Part shown: piece by piece, positions 1 to 7,035 of the stretch
Numbering within the stretch: the stretch's first letter is position 1
Layout of the letters: the number at the start of each line of letters is the position of its first letter
Origin: Candidatus Thorarchaeota archaeon
GTDB lineage: Archaea; Asgardarchaeota; Thorarchaeia; Thorarchaeales; Thorarchaeaceae
DNA: 36,059 bases
Reading direction: 5' to 3'
Assembly (NCBI GenBank): GCA_018238375.1
Contig: JABCTJ010000130.1
Location: forward strand, 1-36,059
Notes under the pieces: model-generated
The model's input: the letters and a program-made list of their open reading frames with translations, nothing else
Database searches by the model: none
What the model was told of the DNA's origin: nothing
Translations under genes and position numbers: made by a program

Positions 1-487
1 GCACGATGGGGCAGTTGGAGATGCATGCACTGCACTCGATGCACTTGCGAATCTCACGCAGTATCTCGATGTCTTGAGCATGAATTATCTCGGGTCTCTC
101 CGGTGGCTTGTCACGAGCAACGTACGGGCGGGTTCGTCTAATCCGGGCTTCCGTCTGGTTCATGTCTACAACAAGGTCCTTGATGACTGGCATCTTCTGC
201 ATGGGTTGTAGGATTAGGTCCGCGTCGGGGTCCACCTTGGTCCGGCATGCAATCCTAGCAATAGTGTTCACCCTGACTGCGCAGGACCCACACTGGCCAC
301 CTCTGCACTCCCAGCGGAAGGCAAGACTGGAATCGTACTTATCCTGTATGTAGAGTAATGCGTCCAACACTGTCATTCCAAGCTCGTACTCCACCTCGAA
401 GTCTTCGAAGTATGGTGCGTCATCAGTATCGGGATTGTATCTTTCAATGCTAGCTTTGAATTTCTTTGTCATCGCTTTCATCTCCAT
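1..487 (-). CDS. Succinate dehydrogenase/fumarate reductase iron-sulfur subunit, partial (C-terminus beyond window)
   Basis: Not in the ORF track because it runs off the window edge; I translated it from the reverse strand. It carries electrons between the flavoprotein and the rest of a succinate:quinone or fumarate reductase complex. An N-terminal [2Fe-2S] ferredoxin domain shows CRGGQCGSC, with a further Cys in ARIACRTKV. The last visible part is a 4Fe-4S motif, CIECSACISNCP. Three in-frame ATGs are possible at 487, 481 and 472. The one at 487 overlaps the flavoprotein stop by one base (TGATG), suggesting coupled translation; the one at 472 has GGAG nine bases upstream. The missing C-terminus would show whether this is an SdhB/FrdB or the longer TfrB type with CCG domains, so no symbol is given. 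Confident of the family. Confidence 0.88.
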   Translation of the reverse strand, partial: MEMKAMTKKFKASIERYNPDTDDAPYFEDFEVEYELGMTVLDALLYIQDKYDSSLAFRWECRGGQCGSCAVRVNTIARIACRTKVDPDADLILQPMQKMPVIKDLVVDMNQTEARIRRTRPYVARDKPPERPEIIHAQDIEILREIRKCIECSACISNCPIV

Positions 488-2274
488 CAAGGTGGTGTAA
501 TCTTTGTGATCACTAGGTCTTCCCTCTTCATGTTCATCTCGCCTTTTGGCCCCTTGCGAATCACGATGTTGTAGTAGCCCTTATCATTGGGATCAGGTTC
601 AACTCGATAGTGTGCGCCCCTGCTGCCCTTTCTCATAAACGCCGCTTCAGCAACCATTCTTGCAGTTATGACCATGTGTTCAAACTCGATTGCCTGGTGC
701 CAGCCAGGATTGAAACGCTTGATTGGTACGTCAACCTTGATGTTGGGAACAACTTCCTTCACAATCCGTTTCAGTTCCTTCACTGCATAGGCCAGATCTT
801 CTTCCTTACGAAATATCTGGACCTTTGACCACATCAGGTCGGTGAGCTCCTTTCGTGCTTTTGAGGGGGAGATGCCCTCCTTGCGCTGAAGCATCGCCTC
901 AAGGCGGTTGAACTCCTTCTGGATCTCCTTCCGGTCTACGCCTGTGCGTTCATGCTCCTTGGCGAAGCACCCAGCGTTTCCACCAGCAAGCGCTCCAAAG
1001 ACCTGTGTGCCTGCTAGAGCATTGCCACCGAGTCTATTTCCGCCATGAATTCCGCCAGTGCACTCACCAGCAGCATAGAGACCGGGAATCGTTGTCTGGG
1101 CATTGGTGTCGATCTTAAGTCCACCCATGAAATGATGTGCAGTTGGAGATACCTGCATGGGCTCATCTCTAATATCAACCCCAGCATCCTCAAACTGCTC
1201 AATCATGCTCTCAAGTCGGTACTCGACAATGCGCTTGGGAAGATGTGAGATGCTCAGGTAGACTCCTCCATCTGGAGAGCCTCTGTCTGCGAGTACCTCA
1301 GTCATAATGGATCGTGCAACTTGGTCACGCCCTGCAAGCTCCATGACCTCCGGGTAGTAGTTGTTCATGAAACGCTCGCCCTTGTTGTTGAGCAGGATTC
1401 CGCCCTCCCCCCTGACTGCTTCGGTCACCAGCCTTCCCTTGGCTGACTCAGGGGCTACCATCCCAGTCGGATGGAACTGAATCATCTCCATGTCAATAAT
1501 GTCGCACCCGGCTTCGAAAGCCATAGCATATCCATCACCAACATCCAGTTGTGCGTTGCTGGTGACTGTGAAGATTCGACCTGCGCCGCCTGTGGCCATC
1601 ACCACTGCCTGAGCGCGAAAGACGAGATAGTCACCGTACTTCAGGTCAATTGCGGTGACTCCTGCTATGCGACCATCGTGAACCAGCAATCGCGTTGCGA
1701 ATATCTCATCAAAGACACGAACGGATTCTTTTCTGATTCCCTCTACTAGGGTAAGCATTATCTCAGAACCGGTTCTGTCGGAGGCATATGCCGTTCTTCG
1801 CCAGCTCTGCTTGCCAAAAGTTCTCTGGGCGATCTTACCCTCAGGAGTGCGGTCAAAGAGCGCACCCATCTCCTCAAGATCGAAGACTCTCTCTGAGGCA
1901 TTATTGACCAGAATCTCTGCAAGTTCCTGGTTGTTTAGGTAGTTGCCTCCCACGATTGTGTCTTTGAAGTGGGTTTCAGGATCATCGTCGGGGTCCACAT
2001 TTCCTAGTGAAACATTGTAGCCGCCTTCAGCCATGGATGTGTGGGCTTTGCCAATGAGCTCCTTGCTCAGCATTATCACGTCTAGGTTGAGCCTTGATGC
2101 CTCGATTGCAGCCCGGCATCCTGCTCCGCCAGCACCGACAACGAGAACGTCACAAAGAATCGTCTTGTAGGGCAGTTCGTCCAACTGAAGTCCTCCGATG
2201 GAGATTTCTCTCCGTTCCTTCCAGAGGGCGGGAACAGGCCCTCGTTTAAGACTTACTGTTGGGGTTGAGTCCAA
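487..2274 (-). CDS. Succinate dehydrogenase/fumarate reductase flavoprotein subunit
   Basis: The catalytic FAD subunit, interconverting succinate and fumarate. An N-terminal dinucleotide-binding motif (VVGAGGAGCRAA, about residues 45-56) is followed by AHTSMAEGG, where His78 sits at the position of the histidine that binds FAD covalently in this family. Further family signatures are QFHPTG, RGEGGILLN, HHFMGG and the FAD-binding GLYAAGECTGGIHGGNRLGG. At 595 residues the length is normal. The start codon is TTG with AAGGAG only three bases before it, tight but the only plausible N-terminus. The gene lies 17 nt downstream of a histidine kinase gene and overlaps the iron-sulfur subunit gene by one base. 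No membrane-anchor subunit is visible, so direction (succinate oxidation or fumarate reduction) and electron acceptor cannot be decided. Confidence 0.93.
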   Translation of the reverse strand: MDSTPTVSLKRGPVPALWKERREISIGGLQLDELPYKTILCDVLVVGAGGAGCRAAIEASRLNLDVIMLSKELIGKAHTSMAEGGYNVSLGNVDPDDDPETHFKDTIVGGNYLNNQELAEILVNNASERVFDLEEMGALFDRTPEGKIAQRTFGKQSWRRTAYASDRTGSEIMLTLVEGIRKESVRVFDEIFATRLLVHDGRIAGVTAIDLKYGDYLVFRAQAVVMATGGAGRIFTVTSNAQLDVGDGYAMAFEAGCDIIDMEMIQFHPTGMVAPESAKGRLVTEAVRGEGGILLNNKGERFMNNYYPEVMELAGRDQVARSIMTEVLADRGSPDGGVYLSISHLPKRIVEYRLESMIEQFEDAGVDIRDEPMQVSPTAHHFMGGLKIDTNAQTTIPGLYAAGECTGGIHGGNRLGGNALAGTQVFGALAGGNAGCFAKEHERTGVDRKEIQKEFNRLEAMLQRKEGISPSKARKELTDLMWSKVQIFRKEEDLAYAVKELKRIVKEVVPNIKVDVPIKRFNPGWHQAIEFEHMVITARMVAEAAFMRKGSRGAHYRVEPDPNDKGYYNIVIRKGPKGEMNMKREDLVITKITPP

Positions 2275-2291
2275 TTACTCCTTGATGCCAA

Positions 2292-3341
2292 TCAGAGAAC
2301 CGTAGGTAGGAGAATGCGAAAGGTGGCTCCCGCACCTTCTTCACTATCAACAAGCTCGATAGAACCGCCGAGTGTGTTCAAGATGGCCTTGGATAGGTAC
2401 AGGCCAAGGCCCCCACCCCGAGTGGAAACCCCTTTGTGAAAGAGTCTATCACGAACCTCCTCGGCGACACCGGGACCATCATCGGCCACGATTATGCTTA
2501 CAAAGTTCCCTTCTCGTGTCATGTTAATTTGGACTTTCGGAGAGGTCCCGGCATGTGTCGCGGCATTTCTCAATAGGTTATCAAACACAAGCGGAAGAAG
2601 CTTGCTCCCCGCGATTTGGACTCCTCTAACCTGTTCATCAACCGTAACGGTCACCTTCAGGCCAAAACTGACCTCTTCAGCCAGAGATGCAATCTTCTCC
2701 ACCATAGGAACTAGATCACTCTCGGTAACCCTCGAAGCTCTACCAACAGCATTCAGGAGATTCATCATTCGCTCACAGACAGCCTCAGTAGACGAGAGTA
2801 ACTCGTCTATCACTTCATCTCTATCTGCGATGGTCATTTTTGTAATTTCAACATTACCAATGATTACTCCAACATCATTCTTTAGGTCATGCCTTAGAAG
2901 TGACGCATAGAGCTCGAGCTCTCTGTATTGCTGACGCATAATTCTCTCTATGTCCTTGCGTTCCAGATAGCCGCCTAGCTCCGCTGCCACTGTGTCTATG
3001 ATGATTCTCTCATCGGATAGAAAAGGTCCTTCTTGAGCTTCCGGTTTCTCCTCCAAGTAATATATCTCTAGAAACCCGATTTTCGTGTCATGTGTCCAGA
3101 TTTCCGCACTCTGCTTCCAGTTGGCTTCCTGAAAGTTGAATGATTGAATCGTGCGGTCCCCCAAGATAATTCTGACACAGGTGTTAGATGGGTATTGCCA
3201 CCCCTCTGGAAGCAGGTGAACCAAAGTATCGAGAACTTCATCCACCTCCTTCCTTGATTCCGAGAATAGCTTGGAGATGTTGCGGAGGCACACGATTTGG
3301 TGAGCAAACCGTTCAATCTGCGAACTCGAGTCTTCAGTCAT
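2292..3341 (-). CDS. Sensor histidine kinase with N-terminal GAF-like domain
   Basis: A soluble histidine kinase with no membrane segments. Residues about 20-128 look like the GAF-like sensor domain common in archaeal kinases (LLPEGWQYPSNTCVRI, EGPFLSDERIIIDTVA). A dimerisation/phosphoacceptor helix follows with His151 in LLRHDLKND, then an N box (VFDNLLRNAATHAG), a G1 box (DDGPG, about 287-291) and a GGGLGL glycine box. It is therefore probably active. It is divergent from a response regulator gene, its likely partner, and sits 17 nt upstream of the Frd/Sdh flavoprotein gene on the same strand, so it may be co-transcribed with it. The signal sensed cannot be read from the sequence. Confidence 0.88.
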   Translation of the reverse strand: MTEDSSSQIERFAHQIVCLRNISKLFSESRKEVDEVLDTLVHLLPEGWQYPSNTCVRIILGDRTIQSFNFQEANWKQSAEIWTHDTKIGFLEIYYLEEKPEAQEGPFLSDERIIIDTVAAELGGYLERKDIERIMRQQYRELELYASLLRHDLKNDVGVIIGNVEITKMTIADRDEVIDELLSSTEAVCERMMNLLNAVGRASRVTESDLVPMVEKIASLAEEVSFGLKVTVTVDEQVRGVQIAGSKLLPLVFDNLLRNAATHAGTSPKVQINMTREGNFVSIIVADDGPGVAEEVRDRLFHKGVSTRGGGLGLYLSKAILNTLGGSIELVDSEEGAGATFRILLPTVL

Positions 3342-3620
3342 GATAAATTATCAGCCCCACTTGGTTCTTCAGAAGTCCGTCTGTAATGTGATTTAGGGTT
3401 CATTAAGAACCTCTTGGAACTATCAATGTATCGCTGACTCCAAGAAAGGTGGTTTATTCGGTGCTAGTCCAAGAGTGTATTCTTGCAGGAATGCCCTTGA
3501 TATGTTAAGAAAATAACTAAAAGAGAAGACGACATGAATCACAGCCTTGCCACAAGAGGGCAAATCAATCACGTCCGTGTTAAAGCCCCTCTTGTTGATA
3601 GAGCTTGACGGTGAGCAAGA

Positions 3621-4295
3621 ATGAAAATTGACAAACGAGGGGCTGAGCACATTAATTCAGCAGTTGTTGGAGAACTCACTCATGGCGATCTGCACTCGTT
3701 GAATAATCTTCTGCAGGGGATTATTGGATTGTCAGAACTGCTAAATTGCAATCCCGACATACCTGCGGATGCAAGAACGGACTCCATGAACATTCTCGAA
3801 ATGGCACAGAATGCGTCAAATCTAATCAAGGGAACTAGGCAGGCAAGCCGATTTGAAGATGCTGAGTCAGAAACAAGAGTTGTTGAGGTGACTCCGGATG
3901 TCGAAGTTCCAAAGCCGAAAAGTCGGTCTGATGTGAATATCCTAATTGTTGAAGATGACCCTCTCGTGTTGAAGGTTGTGGCAGGGATGTTAAGGGCGGT
4001 GGGTTACTCAGCAATAACAGCCCAAGACGGACTGGAGGCACTTGAGAAGTATAAGGAGAATCCAGACAAAGTATCTCTGGTTCTATCAGATTTGGCAATG
4101 CCGCGAATGAACGGCTTACAACTGACAGAGGAATTGCTTGCGGATAATCCGAAGATGAAGATTATCATAATGTCAGGATACCTGCAGGAGGAACCGGAAA
4201 CCGATCCCGATGAATTTGGACTTGCGGCCTGGCTTGAGAAACCCATGACTGCCGCAAGACTTACAGCAATCATTCAACCCCTTGTGGGCGTATAG
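3621..4295 (+). CDS. Response regulator: DHp-like N-terminal helix domain fused to REC domain
   Basis: Residues about 105-224 form a canonical receiver domain: acidic pair E111/D112-D113 in IVEDDP, phosphoacceptor Asp157 in LSDLAMPRMNG, Ser185 in MSG and Lys207 in EKP. There is no DNA-binding output domain. The first 80 residues instead resemble the dimerisation helix of hybrid kinases: LHSLNNLLQGIIGLSELL matches the usual H-x-[FL]-NNLL box, with His25 at the phosphoacceptor position, but no ATPase domain lies between it and the receiver. The protein could be a phosphorelay intermediate or a stand-alone output protein. It is divergent from the histidine kinase gene, with 279 nt between them. 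The receiver is certain; the N-terminal reading is inference. Confidence 0.88.
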   Translation: MKIDKRGAEHINSAVVGELTHGDLHSLNNLLQGIIGLSELLNCNPDIPADARTDSMNILEMAQNASNLIKGTRQASRFEDAESETRVVEVTPDVEVPKPKSRSDVNILIVEDDPLVLKVVAGMLRAVGYSAITAQDGLEALEKYKENPDKVSLVLSDLAMPRMNGLQLTEELLADNPKMKIIIMSGYLQEEPETDPDEFGLAAWLEKPMTAARLTAIIQPLVGV

Positions 4296-4415
4296 CGGCT
4301 AGCTCATTATCTTTAGGTGACCTCATCAGAACTTCGTAGAACCATGGAGCGGCTAATAGCCTGATCTATCAGACCTCTGCTATCTGATTTCTCGCAATAG
4401 CCATTCCTTGAAGAA

Positions 4416-5024
4416 CTACTTTTTGATGCCGATTCTTGCGTAGACATCAGCCTTTCGAGCTGCGACTGTTTTATCCATATCGTCATGAATGCTCTTGCCA
4501 TGTGAGTCCATCGTCACGAGTAGGGGACCGAATTCTTCTGCGGTAATAACCCACAATGCTTCAGGCATTCCCAAGTCATCCCAGAGGTATGCGCGAACCT
4601 CCTTGAGCCCCTTGGCTGCGAGTGCACCACAACCTCCTGTGAAGCTGCAATAGACGGCACCGACTTCCTTCAATGCATTGAGTGTCTTGGCGCCCATTCC
4701 GCCCTTGCCGATTATAATTCTAGCCTTGTACTTCCGCAAGAAATCATCTTCGAAGAGCTCCATCCTGATGCTTGTGGTGGGACCTGCAGAAACTATTACC
4801 CATTTGCCGTCCTTCTGCCATGCCACCGGACCGACGTGGTACACAACACTGCCCTCAAAGTCCACGGGTGGTTTCTCGCCCTTCTCGTACATCTCCAGAG
4901 CTCGCTCATGTGCTTCATCCCTGGCAGTATAAACGTGTTCTCCGGTGACGTAAACGATGTCTCCAACCTTCAGCTTTCGGGCGTCTTCTTCAGAGATTGG
5001 TGTCGTTAGATGGTATTCAGTCAT
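4416..5024 (-). CDS. Class I fumarate hydratase, beta (C-terminal) subunit
   Basis: The smaller subunit of the two-gene, iron-sulfur-dependent fumarase, which interconverts fumarate and malate. Family signatures include AGPTTSIRMELFEDDFL, IIGKGGMGAKTLNAL, YCSFTGGCGALAA and EEFGPLLVTMDSHGKSIH. At 202 residues it has the expected length. The ATG is one base past the stop of the alpha subunit gene, with GAGGG upstream inside the end of that gene, so the two are a coupled operon. The related L(+)-tartrate dehydratase has the same architecture, but the neighbouring Frd/Sdh genes favour fumarase. Confidence 0.9.
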   Translation of the reverse strand: MTEYHLTTPISEEDARKLKVGDIVYVTGEHVYTARDEAHERALEMYEKGEKPPVDFEGSVVYHVGPVAWQKDGKWVIVSAGPTTSIRMELFEDDFLRKYKARIIIGKGGMGAKTLNALKEVGAVYCSFTGGCGALAAKGLKEVRAYLWDDLGMPEALWVITAEEFGPLLVTMDSHGKSIHDDMDKTVAARKADVYARIGIKK

Positions 5025-5025
5025 T

Positions 5026-5916
5026 TCACTTACCCTCCATTGGATGCGTCAAGTATTTCACGTCAAGATTCTTTGATATGATTGCAGTGCTCTTTCGTGC
5101 GGCCCAACATTGTATGGCCACCCCAACGGGAAGACTAGCTGGATGCCGCATTGCATAATCTACTTTGACACCGAGGACCGTTGTCTTGCCGCCAAGACCC
5201 ATGGGTCCGATTCCGGTAGCATTGATTGCATCCATGATTTCAGCTTCGATCTTTGCCACCTCGGGCTCTGGATGCTTGTCATTGAGCGGCCGGAGCAACT
5301 GCTGTTTTGCAATCTTGAGGGCAATATCGGAACCGCCGCCAATTCCTACTCCGATTATGTTGGGTGCGCATGCCTTCCCCATGTACGAGATTGCGTTGTC
5401 GACCACAAGCTTCTTGACACCAGTTAGCCCGACACCAGGTTTCAGCATGCCAAGTATGCTGACATTCTCGCTACCACCACCTTTTGGGAATACAGTAATT
5501 TCCAATGAATCACCAGATACAATCTCCCAGTTTATCCATGGTATCTTCTTCCCAGTGTTGTCGCCTGAATTACCGCCAACAATCGGATTGACCGCATTTG
5601 GCCGGAGAGGAGTTTCAGCAGTGGCCTTTCGCGTTGCCTTCGCAAGAGATTCTTTAATCTCTCCAATGAATGGGAACTTGTCACCGACTTTAACATAGAA
5701 TATCATGATGCCTGTATCCTGACACATGGGCACTCCAGTGGCAGCCAGTTCGATATTCGTCAGAATAGCGGAGAACTGAGTTTTCGCAGTTTCGTCGATT
5801 TCACGCGCATGAGCCGCTTTCAGTGCTTCTTCAATCTCCTTAGGCAACACAGTTGCTGCCTTTCTCAAAAGGCGGACTGTTGTATCATGGATAACTTGAC
5901 TTGGGTCTTTCATCAT
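5026..5916 (-). CDS. Class I fumarate hydratase, alpha (N-terminal, 4Fe-4S) subunit
   Basis: The catalytic cluster-bearing subunit of heteromeric class I fumarase. Three cysteines fit the 4Fe-4S ligands: Cys65 in VPMCQDTG, Cys183 in GKACAPN and Cys270 in AIQCWAARKS. Other signatures are PIVGGNSGDNTG, FPKGGGSENVS and GIGPMGLGGKTT. The 296-residue length is normal. The start is the MM pair at 5916. Beta follows after one base. Together with Frd/Sdh about 3 kb away, this gives the succinate-fumarate-malate section of the citric acid cycle or its reductive direction. The cluster would make the enzyme oxygen-sensitive, which fits an anaerobe. Tartrate dehydratase is the main alternative. Confidence 0.91.
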   Translation of the reverse strand: MMKDPSQVIHDTTVRLLRKAATVLPKEIEEALKAAHAREIDETAKTQFSAILTNIELAATGVPMCQDTGIMIFYVKVGDKFPFIGEIKESLAKATRKATAETPLRPNAVNPIVGGNSGDNTGKKIPWINWEIVSGDSLEITVFPKGGGSENVSILGMLKPGVGLTGVKKLVVDNAISYMGKACAPNIIGVGIGGGSDIALKIAKQQLLRPLNDKHPEPEVAKIEAEIMDAINATGIGPMGLGGKTTVLGVKVDYAMRHPASLPVGVAIQCWAARKSTAIISKNLDVKYLTHPMEGK

Positions 5917-6067
5917 ATCAGCTTCTGAACAATGATATTGCAGCGGGATGAGTGTGCGACCTCATATGCGGCTTAATCTATGTTACTATGAACTTCGATG
6001 AAACATGGGTGAGGACTATAAGAGATGGTAAGTATCCAAGAGTTGTACAACAGGTGATTGTAACAGA

Positions 6068-6592
6068 ATGCAATTAGACCCTTTACTCATAGTTCCTACC
6101 ATTTCCTTTGCTACAGCTGTGATACTCCTTCTAGTGTTCAGCTTTCTTGATGTTAGGGAGAGAAAAGTGTCAAATGGGCTTCTTTTTGCGGGAGGACTAG
6201 TCGGGTGTGTTGTATCAATCCTGACCGGGCATCTCTTCAGTCATACCTTTCTGTACCTCTCGGCACTCTCATTTGTCCTAGCCTTGTCCTATGTGCTATT
6301 CAGACTGGGTGCTCTTGGCGGTGCAGATGTAAAGGCACTCGTAGTAGTCGCCCTCACAAGTCCTGGAGTGGTCTACGCCCACTGGGAGAATCAAATCTAC
6401 GAGGGCGTCATGATAGGTGCAATTGAAATTCTTGTGATAGTGTTTGTGGGGTATCTCTACTGGCAGATTCTTCGGCGCTCTGGTAGAACTACCTCAGAAG
6501 AAAGAGTAGTCCCGCTCATACCCCTGCTTCTTGTTGGATACGTAGTCGTTCAGATGATGCCATTCATCTCGCAGATTCTGTTCATCAGCTAG
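6068..6592 (+). CDS. Prepilin peptidase-like aspartic protease (A24 family), membrane protein
   Basis: A predicted polytopic membrane protease that would cut class III signal peptides of archaeal pilins or archaellins at the cytoplasmic face. The two catalytic aspartates fit Asp28 in FSFLDVRERKVSN and Asp87 in GALGGADVKA; the second corresponds to the GxGD motif, here GGAD as in archaeal members. About six hydrophobic segments are spread over 174 residues. It is short, lacking the N-terminal methyltransferase domain of bacterial PilD, and so resembles the FlaK/PibD/TadV types. No pilin or archaellin genes are visible nearby, so its substrates are unknown. It is divergent from the fumarase operon. 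Confidence 0.75.
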   Translation: MQLDPLLIVPTISFATAVILLLVFSFLDVRERKVSNGLLFAGGLVGCVVSILTGHLFSHTFLYLSALSFVLALSYVLFRLGALGGADVKALVVVALTSPGVVYAHWENQIYEGVMIGAIEILVIVFVGYLYWQILRRSGRTTSEERVVPLIPLLLVGYVVVQMMPFISQILFIS

Positions 6593-6633
6593 ATCTCAGC
6601 CTTGGATGGGCAGATGTGGCCACAGGACTGTGA

Positions 6634-6963
6634 CTACAGTGTGAACGCATAGAGAAGAGTCCAGAACAGCACCCAAAGTAGTAGGTAGGACGGAAGCGCA
6701 TTCGTTATCAGCTTCTGGCGACCCCCTAGTGCTTTAACATCGATTTCTATTAGGTAGACCAGTACAAAGAGGGTCACCACATAAACAAGCAGGCCGAACA
6801 TAAGGCCGCGAATTCCAGCGAAGAAGCTGCCACCGACACCGCAGATTATGGCGGTGATGATTGCGAAAGAAATCTTGACATAGTAGTTCTGATCGTTAGG
6901 AACCCGTTCCCAGCGACCATATACTTTTTTGAAGAAGCTCTGCAGAAAATCTAGCTCCACCAT
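6634..6963 (-). CDS. Small membrane protein resembling EMC6/Rab5IP
   Basis: A 109-residue protein with a soluble N-terminus (about 25 residues) and three hydrophobic segments, about residues 28-50, 52-72 and 88-108. The pattern FFAGIRGLMFGLLVY, a polar linker (DVKALGGRQ) and a final LWVLFWTLLYAFTL strongly recalls eukaryotic EMC6, which, as I remember it, has AGILGLTGLYGF near the middle and YVLFWTFLYGM near the C-terminus. EMC6 is a core subunit of the ER membrane protein complex that inserts tail-anchored and multi-pass proteins. The gene stands alone, convergent with the prepilin peptidase gene and divergent from NEMF. The similarity is by eye only; it may be a convergently similar small membrane protein. 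Confidence 0.6.
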   Translation of the reverse strand: MVELDFLQSFFKKVYGRWERVPNDQNYYVKISFAIITAIICGVGGSFFAGIRGLMFGLLVYVVTLFVLVYLIEIDVKALGGRQKLITNALPSYLLLWVLFWTLLYAFTL

Positions 6964-7001
6964 CTATCACCGGACCAGTTAGTGCCCCGTTAATCGACTA
7001 C

Positions 7002-7009
7002 GTTATAAC
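7002..7009 (+). promoter_or_regulatory. Putative TATA-like box for the NEMF gene
   Basis: GTTATAAC lies about 30 nt before the chosen ATG at 7036. At archaeal TATA-to-start spacing this would give a nearly leaderless transcript. Seen by eye; no start site evidence. Confidence 0.35.
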
Positions 7010-7035
7010 AATATCGTTCAGTTGGAGAAGCCATA

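Noticed and set aside
108-353. Plus-strand ORF in the first 360 bases
   Set aside because: It is the shadow of the iron-sulfur subunit gene on the minus strand, whose motifs are unmistakable.
3534-3608. 24-residue ORF (MNHSLATRG...) in the kinase-regulator gap
   Set aside because: No ribosome site, no overlap with neighbours and no recognisable sequence; likely chance.
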